Source: a bacterium TMED6 (lineage in GTDB: Bacteria > Fidelibacterota > Marinisomatia > SCGC-AAA003-L08 > D37C17). Taken from it: a DNA stretch of 7,056 nt. Shown here one piece after another: positions 1 through 6,342 of this stretch (position 1 is its first letter; each line of letters starts with the position of its first letter). The notes below the pieces were generated by a model. The model was not told the DNA's origin. It saw only the letters and a program-made list of their open reading frames with translations, and made no database searches. The translations under genes and the position numbers were made by a program. Where the stretch lies: NCBI GenBank assembly GCA_002167465.1, contig NHBL01000033.1:1-7056 (forward strand), read 5' to 3'.

Positions 1-1608
1 GATACTCCAATTTGGTTAGATATTCCAGAACAAACAATTAGTGAAGATTGTCAAGATGGTTGTGTAGATAATATTTTTAGTTTTGATCTAGAACCTTTTT
101 TTAATCACCCTGATGGTGATAATATTACATTATTAGGGCCAGTATTAATATCTGGCGAAATAAATCAATTATATGTCGCTTCATACACTTTATTTATTGA
201 GCCTTTCGAAGATTTTAATGGTATTATTACTGTTCAATTAACAATTGATGATGGTGATTTTTCTGCATCTAATGAATTTATATTGAATGTAGAATCAATA
301 AATGATTTACCTTATTTTTCAAATTTAGGTGATATAACTATTGATGAAGATCAAATCTATAATGATACTTGGGCTTTTGATATATCATCTGGAGCTGAAA
401 ATGAAGATCAAAATATTTTTTTTACTTTAGATTTTTCAAATCCTGAATTTATAAATAGTTATTCTCTTTTACCAAGTGGTGAATTGACAATTGAACCAGT
501 ATTAAACGTATTTGGAAATACTACTTTTGAAGTTAAAATTATTGATAGTGAATTTGATCAGTCTGAAGTTTTAACTTACAATTTAACCATTAATTCTATC
601 AATGATATACCAGTAATTAATGATCAATCATTTATAACATATGATGAAGATTGTGGGGAGCAGAGTTGTACAGAAACAAATAAATTAGTTTTGGATTTGA
701 GTATGTTTGATATTTTAGATCCTGAAGATGATGCTGCTTTATTGACATTATTTATTGATCACGAAAATATTAATGATAATTATACTACGGATGGAAATTT
801 AGGAATTTTGATTAATCAAGATTATAATTCTGAAAATGAAGGTGTTATTACTGTACCAATTTATATAACTGATACTGAAAATGCGCAAAGTGAAATTTAT
901 AATTGTGATATTGTGATTAATCCAATAAATGATATGCCTTATTTTTCAAATTTAGGTGATATAATTATAAATGAAGATAACAACTATTATCAAGATTGGG
1001 CTTTTGATATATCAACAGGTGCTTATAATGAAAATCAAGATTTAGTATTTACTGTTAATTTTGACAATCCTGATTTAATTGAAAGCTATTTTTTAGATTC
1101 AGAGGGTTATTTTTCAATCAACCCAATCTTGCATGCAAATGGACAGACATTATTTACTATTTATGTAACTGATGAACAAAATGGTGAATCAGAAATTACA
1201 AATCACACTTTAACGATTAATCCAGTAAATGATCCACCTTTGTTTGAATTTGAACCTGCTACTATAGACATTGATGAAGATAGTGGTGATCATATTATAA
1301 ATTGGGCATATAATATAAATCATGGTGGAGGTAATGGTAATTTCCAAGAAAGTGATCAAGAATTACTTTTTATCATTGATAATGATTATGATCAAGAATT
1401 ATTTAGTATTCAACCAAATATTTTAATCAACAATCAAAATACTGGGGTATTATCTTTTACCTTAGCAGAAAATATGAATGGTTTAACAAATTTTTCAATA
1501 ACATTACAAGATAATGGCGATAATAAATTAGATGATAGTGACATATCAAATGATGGGTACAATATAAGTGAAAATACTAATTTTACAGTACAAATTAATC
1601 AAATTAAT
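1..1608 (+). repeat. Five tandem cadherin-like (NDxP) domain repeats within the adhesin
   Basis: The domain boundaries recur at the motif (I/V)ND-x-P. The domains run over residues 1-101, 102-201, 202-310, 311-410 and 411-536. Each starts with NDxP followed by a 'DxxIxED'-like strand and ends in a strand such as 'LTINPVN'. Domains 1 and 3 carry a Cys pair soon after 'ED' (C17/C21 and C218/C223). Domains 2, 4 and 5 instead have a Trp-Ala-aromatic motif (WAF, WAF, WAY). The window opens exactly at the D of an NDxP motif, so more repeats probably lie upstream. Confidence 0.82.
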
Positions 1609-3099
1609 GATTCTCCAGTAGATTTCACATTATTTTCAGACTTAAGAAATTATCAAATCGATGAATCAACATTTTATACCTTTGATAATGATGAGATGAG
1701 TTTTAGGTATCCATATCAGCCAGTTTATATAGATAGTCAAACACCAAACAAATTACGTTTTGAATGGGAGTGGGTTGATAGTTTAGATATTGATATTTAT
1801 CCAAGTATTAATAAAGATTTAAGAATGGAATCAATTTTTTATAGATTAGAAGCTATAGAGACTACAGATATAGATAATATAATTATTTTAGCAGATAGTC
1901 TTATTTATAATATTAGTGATCCAGACAAATCTTATGAAGTAGATATTGAAAATAACATTGTAAGAGTTGATGTTGATTTAAATACAATAAATGGAATTGA
2001 CATAACAGGAAAAACATCTTACCATTGGAGAGTAAATACACAAAATTATCAATTAGACTACCAAAATTCTGACCCTACATATATAGCTGAAAATCAGGAT
2101 TATTCTTTTTATATAGATATAACTTTGCCAGTAATTAATATGGTTCCTCTTTATGATGATATATTTTCTGAAAATTTTGATTTATATATGCTTAGTACAG
2201 AAAGATTAATTGATTTTGATAATAATAATCGACCTATTAAGCTTTGGGTTGATTATGGTATTGATGGCTCAGATGATGAAATATTATTTCCAGATGAAAT
2301 TGATTCATTAAATTATATTTATTATCTACCATATAATTTTTCTAATAGTGGAGATATTAGATTAAAATATCAAATGAGAGATCACGTGCAAAATATAAAT
2401 TCTGGTTTAGAGGATATTAGTTTTGGAATTATTGAACCAATTTATAATACAACAATAAATTTTCTAAATGGCTTAGTTCAATTAGATATTCCAAAAAATT
2501 CGGTTAGTCAAAAAGTAAAATGTTTAATTAAAAGTTCAAGTTTAAATGAATCTTCTCAAGATTTTATAATGGTTAGTGATATATTTGAAATCTATCCAAA
2601 AAATATTCAATTATTAAAAACTTCTAGTTTATCATTTAATTTAAGTAACCTTAATTTATTTTATGAGCCATCTAATTTATGTATTTATAAAAAAGATAAT
2701 AATGGTTGGAATAAAATTGAATCATATGTTGATGGAGACTTTTTGAAAGCAGATATTGATAAGTTTGGTTCTTACTGTATTTTTTATAGTTCTATTCATC
2801 AAACAATGACTTACTTTCCAGATGAATATATTTTAAATCAAAATTATCCTAATCCTTTTAATCCAAGCACAAAAATTGAATTTTATCTTCCAGAACCTAA
2901 TAACATAACTTTATCTATTTATGATATTAATGGAAAAAAAGTTAAAAATTTGTATTCAGGTTATTCTAATTCTGGTTATCATACTATTGAATGGGATGGT
3001 CAATCTAATTCTTTTAATGATGTTCCGTCTGGAATCTATATAGTTGGGTTTACTTATGATAATAATACTATTACTAATAAAGTGGTTAAAATTAAATAA
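1..3099 (+). CDS. Large T9SS-exported adhesin-like protein with tandem cadherin-like domains (5' end outside window)
   Basis: Predicted cell-surface or secreted protein. The frame is open from base 1, so the ATG at 283 is internal and the true start lies upstream. The visible part is 1032 residues. Domains in order: five tandem NDxP/cadherin-like domains (about 1-536); an Fn3-like region ending near 710 in a strand that reads 'YHWRV'; an Ig-like stretch (about 711-812); a ZU5-like segment (about 814-930) with 'LDIPKNSV' and a closing 'FGSYCIFY'; and a C-terminal T9SS type A sorting domain with NYPNPFNPST at 948-957. The repeats are rich in Asp, Asn and Glu, as in calcium-binding adhesive domains, and residues 1-536 contain no Arg. 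The final base of the stop codon is the first base of the next gene, suggesting translational coupling. Known of the family: such proteins pass the inner membrane by Sec and the outer membrane by T9SS. The ligand is unknown. The domain calls are from pattern reading; the T9SS tail is the surest. Confidence 0.9.
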   Translation, partial: DTPIWLDIPEQTISEDCQDGCVDNIFSFDLEPFFNHPDGDNITLLGPVLISGEINQLYVASYTLFIEPFEDFNGIITVQLTIDDGDFSASNEFILNVESINDLPYFSNLGDITIDEDQIYNDTWAFDISSGAENEDQNIFFTLDFSNPEFINSYSLLPSGELTIEPVLNVFGNTTFEVKIIDSEFDQSEVLTYNLTINSINDIPVINDQSFITYDEDCGEQSCTETNKLVLDLSMFDILDPEDDAALLTLFIDHENINDNYTTDGNLGILINQDYNSENEGVITVPIYITDTENAQSEIYNCDIVINPINDMPYFSNLGDIIINEDNNYYQDWAFDISTGAYNENQDLVFTVNFDNPDLIESYFLDSEGYFSINPILHANGQTLFTIYVTDEQNGESEITNHTLTINPVNDPPLFEFEPATIDIDEDSGDHIINWAYNINHGGGNGNFQESDQELLFIIDNDYDQELFSIQPNILINNQNTGVLSFTLAENMNGLTNFSITLQDNGDNKLDDSDISNDGYNISENTNFTVQINQINDSPVDFTLFSDLRNYQIDESTFYTFDNDEMSFRYPYQPVYIDSQTPNKLRFEWEWVDSLDIDIYPSINKDLRMESIFYRLEAIETTDIDNIIILADSLIYNISDPDKSYEVDIENNIVRVDVDLNTINGIDITGKTSYHWRVNTQNYQLDYQNSDPTYIAENQDYSFYIDITLPVINMVPLYDDIFSENFDLYMLSTERLIDFDNNNRPIKLWVDYGIDGSDDEILFPDEIDSLNYIYYLPYNFSNSGDIRLKYQMRDHVQNINSGLEDISFGIIEPIYNTTINFLNGLVQLDIPKNSVSQKVKCLIKSSSLNESSQDFIMVSDIFEIYPKNIQLLKTSSLSFNLSNLNLFYEPSNLCIYKKDNNGWNKIESYVDGDFLKADIDKFGSYCIFYSSIHQTMTYFPDEYILNQNYPNPFNPSTKIEFYLPEPNNITLSIYDINGKKVKNLYSGYSNSGYHTIEWDGQSNSFNDVPSGIYIVGFTYDNNTITNKVVKIK
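310..964 (+). repeat. In-frame 627-bp-period duplication between cadherin-like domains 2 and 4
   Basis: A 28-base perfect direct repeat occurs at 310-337 and 937-964, and an 18-base perfect repeat at 370-387 and 997-1014. Both are offset by exactly 627 bases (209 codons). The encoded domains share PYFSNLGDI and WAFDIS and are both 100 residues long. This indicates that a two-domain cassette (about 209 residues) duplicated fairly recently, with surrounding sequence now diverged. Confidence 0.85.
2827..3096 (+). other. T9SS type A C-terminal sorting domain (FlgD-Ig-like)
   Basis: Residues 943-1032 of the adhesin form the classic Por secretion tail: 'YILNQNYPNPFNPST', then a strand ending 'EFYLPE', then 'LSIYDINGKKV', an 'EWDG' turn, 'VPSGIYIVGF' and a basic end 'NKVVKIK'. 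In the family this domain is recognised by the type IX translocon and usually removed or anchored at the surface. No T9SS machinery gene is in the window. Confidence 0.92.
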
Positions 3100-3842
3100 T
3101 GAGATTAATTTTTATATTATATACAATATTGATGATGTCGTGTTATTCTGTGATTTCAGAATATTCTGAAAGTGAAGAAATATTAGATTATAAATTTTAT
3201 ATAGATGAGGGATGGAAATCATTTGAAGCTGTTAATTTATCTGATACTCTCTTAGTTGATGAACATGGTGATTACTATATTTTAGCGCTAGAGTTTTTTA
3301 ATGTTGCAATTCAAGCTATTGATACTGAATTTTCTTCTCAACAATTTACTGGGCCTTATTATCAAGCATATAATGGAATAGGATGGACCCAGCTTTATTA
3401 TGCTGGTCAATTTTTAAATGATAATCAAACTAGAGATTCACTTAGGAATGAATCAATTTTATCTTTTCAATATGCTATTGAGAATTTAAACACCTCTTCA
3501 TTTGATCAAATTTTAAATCAGGATCGGTGTGATACTTATTCAGGTTTATTTTACACAAATTATTATTTGGGATTAAATGACACCTCATTTTTTAATCAAA
3601 GCCTATTATATTCAGATTCACTTTTAGCAATTAAGCCACAATATTCATTTAATCATGATGAACTTGATTATAGGAATATACATTATTTAAGAGGGAAAAT
3701 ATATTTAAGAAAACAGTTGTATAATTTAGCTTATGATGAAATCAAAATTATAATTGAAGAATGTAATCCTTATACAGATGATAATGAAATTGATTTAAAT
3801 TTATTATTTGACTGCTTTGATCAATTTTCAAATAGTAATTAA
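3099..3842 (+). CDS. Predicted lipoprotein with TPR-like helices
   Basis: The product is a 247-residue protein of unassigned function. The N-terminus (residues 3-13 hydrophobic, then S14-C15) reads as a lipoprotein signal with lipobox 'MMSC', so the mature protein would begin at Cys15 and be lipid-anchored in the envelope. M12 and M13 are possible later starts but would remove the signal, so the first ATG is preferred. The rest looks mainly helical, with helix pairs near 58-73/87-103, 112-130/143-157 and 162-178/192-220 and small or aromatic residues spaced as in TPR proteins ('YLRGKIYLRKQLYNLAYDEI' at 196-215). The start shares one base with the adhesin stop (TAATG) and no good Shine-Dalgarno is seen, so it is probably translated by coupling. 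Inference: an accessory or anchoring partner of the adhesin. A generic TPR lipoprotein is the alternative. Confidence 0.8.
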   Translation: MRLIFILYTILMMSCYSVISEYSESEEILDYKFYIDEGWKSFEAVNLSDTLLVDEHGDYYILALEFFNVAIQAIDTEFSSQQFTGPYYQAYNGIGWTQLYYAGQFLNDNQTRDSLRNESILSFQYAIENLNTSSFDQILNQDRCDTYSGLFYTNYYLGLNDTSFFNQSLLYSDSLLAIKPQYSFNHDELDYRNIHYLRGKIYLRKQLYNLAYDEIKIIIEECNPYTDDNEIDLNLLFDCFDQFSNSN

Positions 3843-3856
3843 ATAGTACAATTTGT

Positions 3857-3882
3857 TACACTATTGTGTATTATTATTTATT
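3857..3882 (+). terminator. Possible weak terminator hairpin after the lipoprotein gene
   Basis: A 5-bp perfect stem TACAC/GTGTA with a TATT loop (3857-3870) is followed by a T-rich but interrupted stretch (3871-3882). It lies 15 bases after the lipoprotein stop. The stem is short and mostly A/T outside two G-C pairs, so this is only suggestive. Confidence 0.22.
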
Positions 3883-3894
3883 AAAATAGATAAT
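3864..3894 (+). promoter_or_regulatory. Possible promoter for the deiminase operon
   Basis: TTGTGT at 3864-3869 could act as a -35 box. GATAAT at 3889-3894 matches five of six bases of TATAAT with a 19-base spacer; TAGATA at 3887-3892 gives a 17-base spacer but a poorer box. It overlaps the possible terminator hairpin. In DNA this AT-rich such matches arise by chance, so confidence is low, but a promoter is expected somewhere in this 77-base gap. Confidence 0.25.
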
Positions 3895-3907
3895 TAATTT
3901 TTATAAA

Positions 3908-3915
3908 AAGGTAGG
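3908..3915 (+). promoter_or_regulatory. Ribosome binding site of the deiminase gene
   Basis: The purine-rich AAGGTAGG lies 4-5 bases before the ATG at 3920. It is the only G-rich stretch in the otherwise A/T gap and supports this start, which also gives the hydrophobic signal segment. Confidence 0.5.
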
Positions 3916-3919
3916 TATT

Positions 3920-5179
3920 ATGACAAAAGTATTTTTTCTAATTATTTCAATTATTATTTCTTCAGAACTTCCTAAAGGATTGACTGAATGGGAGCGTGAT
4001 AATATGCATATATTAGATGAAATGCGTTTTAGAACAGATCCTCCTCCTGGACCAGTTAGAGCTATTGCAGAATATGAACCTATGCAAGGTGTTTTAATAA
4101 GATATCCATTTGGAATTTCCACTAGTTTAATAAGAGAGATGGCAGAAGATGTTATAGTTTATTGTTTAGTTTCATCTTGGTCTGAAAATTCTGCTTATAA
4201 TTCCATGAATAATGCAGGTGTTAATATGAATAATGTAGAATTTATTATAGGTTCAACTGATTCTTATTGGACAAGAGATTATGGGCCTTGGTGGGTAGTT
4301 GATGGCGATGGAAATTATTCAATTGTAGATTTTACATATAATCGTCCTAGATATAATGATAATCAAGCACCATTTAAAGTTTCAGAATATCTTGATATTC
4401 CTTATTATTCAGCTGATTTTGTTGCAACAGGTGGTAATTATATGGCTGATGGATTTGGGACGGCAGCAGCAGCTCATATTGCTTACACTGAAAATAATCA
4501 ATGTAATACAAATGATGATGATAGTATTCCTTTAGAATCATGTAATTATATAGATAATATAATGGAAGATTATTATGGCATAAATACTTATCACGTTGTT
4601 GCAGATCCAAATGATGAGTATATAGATCATATTGATTGTTGGGGAAAATATCTTTCACCTACAAAGGTTTTAATAAGATCTGTACCTGCAAGTCATGATC
4701 AATATTCTATGATAGAAGAAGTTGCTAATTATTTTGGAACTACATTAACAAATGAAGGAAACTTATGGGAAGTTTATAGAGTATACACCCCAAGTGATCA
4801 ACCTTATACAAATTCATTAATTTTAAATGATAAAGTTTTAGTTCCAATTATGAATAGTTCTTGGGATGATGATGCTATTGCTGTTTATGAAGAAGCAATG
4901 CCAGGTTATGAAATATTAGGATTTACAGGAACATGGCAATCTACAGATGCGCTACATTGCAGAGTAAGAGGAATACCTGACACATCTTATATACCATTTC
5001 AATCAGGAGATATTAATTTAGATGAATTGATAAATGTTCAAGATGTGGTATTGGTGATTAATTATATTTTAGGTCAAACAGATTTAAATCAACAACAAAT
5101 TAGTCTAGCTGATTTAAATAACGATCAGTCAATAAATGTACAAGATATTATTCTTTTAGTAAGTGTTATTTTAGATTAA
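3920..5179 (+). CDS. Secreted PPAD-type peptidylarginine deiminase with C-terminal dockerin-like domain
   Basis: Converts peptidyl-arginine to citrulline with release of ammonia, probably outside the cytoplasm. The product is 419 residues. A short hydrophobic signal (about 4-14) is followed by a linker and the catalytic guanidino-modifying domain (about 47-355). It strongly resembles P. gingivalis PPAD: 'EYEPMQGVLIRYPFGI', 'TDSYWTRDYGPW', 'DFTYNRPRYNDN', 'YIDHIDCWGK', 'YTNSLILNDKV' and 'WQSTDALHCR'. The predicted catalytic set is D120, H237, D239, N298 and C347, matching PPAD D130, H236, D238, N297 and C351. R142 and R144 match PPAD R152 and R154, which bind the carboxylate of a C-terminal Arg, so an exo-type activity on C-terminal arginines is inferred. 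A Cys-flanked acidic insert (195-208) is extra relative to PPAD. The tail (363-419) is dockerin-like. Agmatine deiminase is the alternative, but the PPAD-style motifs and signal argue against it. It leads a probable three-gene operon. Confidence 0.9.
   Translation: MTKVFFLIISIIISSELPKGLTEWERDNMHILDEMRFRTDPPPGPVRAIAEYEPMQGVLIRYPFGISTSLIREMAEDVIVYCLVSSWSENSAYNSMNNAGVNMNNVEFIIGSTDSYWTRDYGPWWVVDGDGNYSIVDFTYNRPRYNDNQAPFKVSEYLDIPYYSADFVATGGNYMADGFGTAAAAHIAYTENNQCNTNDDDSIPLESCNYIDNIMEDYYGINTYHVVADPNDEYIDHIDCWGKYLSPTKVLIRSVPASHDQYSMIEEVANYFGTTLTNEGNLWEVYRVYTPSDQPYTNSLILNDKVLVPIMNSSWDDDAIAVYEEAMPGYEILGFTGTWQSTDALHCRVRGIPDTSYIPFQSGDINLDELINVQDVVLVINYILGQTDLNQQQISLADLNNDQSINVQDIILLVSVILD
5006..5176 (+). 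other. Dockerin type I-like domain at the C-terminus of the deiminase
   Basis: Two F-hand calcium loops of the form DxNxDxxxNxxD are visible: D364, N366, D368, N372, D375 and D398, N400, D402, N406, D409. Each is followed by a hydrophobic helix, and the phrase 'INVQD' occurs in both. In cellulosomal bacteria such domains bind cohesins. In marine FCB-group proteins similar tails are found on secreted enzymes with no proven partner. No cohesin is seen in the window. Confidence 0.85.
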
Positions 5180-5180
5180 T

Positions 5181-5186
5181 AAAGGG
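5181..5186 (+). promoter_or_regulatory. Ribosome binding site of the NTF2-like gene
   Basis: AAAGGG starts one base after the deiminase stop codon region and ends five bases before the ATG at 5192. The spacing is good and supports this start within the 12-base gap. Confidence 0.55.
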
Positions 5187-5191
5187 TCAAT

Positions 5192-5512
5192 ATGTCAATT
5201 TTAGTAAAATATCAAAAATCATTACAAGCATTAGATAAAAAGAAAATGGAAGAATGTATTCATGATGATTATGCATTTACAAACTATTCTCAAGGTAAAG
5301 TTTTAACGAAAACTGATGTAATAAGCTGGGCAATGACTGGTGATGTAAAAAGAGAAAAAATAAGAATTTTATTTGAGAATGATGAAGTTGGAGTTGAGCA
5401 TGCTTTTGTATCATTTAGTGATGGTAATAAACAGGCAGTTCTTGCTTTTTATACATTTAAAGATGGCAAAATATATTCAGTTGAAACTGGAGCGACCAAC
5501 CTACCAAAATGA
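5192..5512 (+). CDS. Small NTF2/SnoaL-like (DUF4440-type) protein
   Basis: The product is a 106-residue protein with no signal peptide or membrane segment, so it is probably cytoplasmic. The pattern fits a cone-shaped NTF2-like fold: an N-terminal helix ('YQKSLQALDKKKMEECI'), the 'DDYAFTNY' turn, a 'TKTDVISWAM' helix, then beta-strands (55-63, 66-76, 82-89, 94-99). The members of this superfamily are small enzymes, binding proteins or immunity factors, and no catalytic residue can be assigned here. It lies 12 bases after the deiminase with its own ribosome site and overlaps the next gene by four bases (ATGA), which argues for one transcript. Its role beside an exported deiminase is unknown. 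The fold call is by pattern and moderately sure; the function is not recognised. Confidence 0.75.
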   Translation: MSILVKYQKSLQALDKKKMEECIHDDYAFTNYSQGKVLTKTDVISWAMTGDVKREKIRILFENDEVGVEHAFVSFSDGNKQAVLAFYTFKDGKIYSVETGATNLPK

Positions 5513-6342
5513 TGAAATTAATTAAAAATATAATAATAACTTTATTTTTATCAATTTTAATTTCAGTAGAATATTTAGATGTGGTTGAGCTTAATGATGG
5601 AACTGTTGTAAAGGGTACCATCATTGAAACTAAGCCAAATGAATATATCAAAATTAAATCAGGTGATAATATTTTTGTTTATAAAATGAATCAAATCAAT
5701 TTAATTAAGAAAGAAGAAATTAAAGGTTATAAATATCAGGATCCTAATAGTAGTAGATATTTTTTTGCTCCCTCTGCTACCCCAATAGGTAAAGAGAATT
5801 CATATATCAGAACAACGTGGCTTTTTATTCCATCATTCGGATGGGGTTTTTCTGGAAATATTTCCACAGAAATTGGAATGTCAGTTTTTCCTGGAGCAGG
5901 AATAGAAAATCAGTTAAAAATATTTTCATTTAAATATAGTTCAACGGATATTGATAAAAAATGGCAGAACTCTTATGGAATGTTATATTTAGGACAAATT
6001 GAAGGAGGTGTAGGCTTTATTTTTAGCTCATTTACTAGTGGTGATGATGATAAAAATTTTTCTATATCACCTGGCTTAGGATATTTTAGAAATGAGAATG
6101 AATTTAACTTTGCAGAAAATTTAACATTAGTTTTAAGCTTTAAAAATAGAGTTAGTAATTCATTGTCATTAATTACAGAAAATTGGATATTTTTAAATTC
6201 TGATCAGACTGTTGTTATTTCAAATTCTGGTTTTAGATTTTTCAGTAGACGTTTAAGTGTAGATTTTTCTTGGCCTTTTTTTATGAGTTCTGAAGGTTCA
6301 GGTATAGGGTTTCCACTTTTTACATTTAGTTATAAAATTTAA
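5509..6342 (+). CDS. Predicted outer-membrane protein with SH3-like N-terminal domain and beta-barrel
   Basis: The product is 277 residues. An N-terminal signal peptide (about 1-19, basic then hydrophobic) is followed by a small SH3-like beta domain (about 23-68: 'VVELNDGTVVKGTIIE' and 'YIKIKSGDNIFVYKM'). A linker with 'SRYFFAPSATPI' (82-93) leads to alternating beta-strands with Gly and aromatic residues up to the C-terminus ('FPLFTFSYKI'). The combination 'dG..vkG.IiE...' plus 'R.FF.PSA.P' is a recurring arrangement in uncharacterised Bacteroidota/FCB outer-membrane proteins. It ends in Ile rather than the more usual terminal Phe of barrel proteins. The start overlaps the previous stop in ATGA. 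A second ATG at 5512 would shorten the protein by one residue and cannot be excluded. The 3' end overlaps the convergent queE stop. Function is unknown; a porin-like or envelope-sensing role would be a guess. Confidence 0.8.
   Translation: MMKLIKNIIITLFLSILISVEYLDVVELNDGTVVKGTIIETKPNEYIKIKSGDNIFVYKMNQINLIKKEEIKGYKYQDPNSSRYFFAPSATPIGKENSYIRTTWLFIPSFGWGFSGNISTEIGMSVFPGAGIENQLKIFSFKYSSTDIDKKWQNSYGMLYLGQIEGGVGFIFSSFTSGDDDKNFSISPGLGYFRNENEFNFAENLTLVLSFKNRVSNSLSLITENWIFLNSDQTVVISNSGFRFFSRRLSVDFSWPFFMSSEGSGIGFPLFTFSYKI

Noticed and set aside
3842..3865. AATAGT/ACTATT inverted repeat after the lipoprotein gene
   Set aside because: Six-base arms with a 12-base loop and no extension; it competes with the tighter TACAC/GTGTA hairpin and looks like chance.
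3901..4122. Open frame on the - strand (73 codons) over the start of the deiminase gene
   Set aside because: It lies opposite a strongly recognisable coding region, has no family resemblance, and its content is the mirror of the conserved deiminase codons.
4374..4658. Open frame on the - strand (94 codons) with runs of Tyr, His and Leu
   Set aside because: Low-complexity composition typical of the antisense of AT-rich Asn/Asp codons; it is entirely within the deiminase catalytic domain.
5457..5651. Open frame on the - strand (64 codons) with a hydrophobic stretch
   Set aside because: Antisense to the overlap of the NTF2-like and barrel genes; the hydrophobic part mirrors the signal-peptide codons of the barrel protein.
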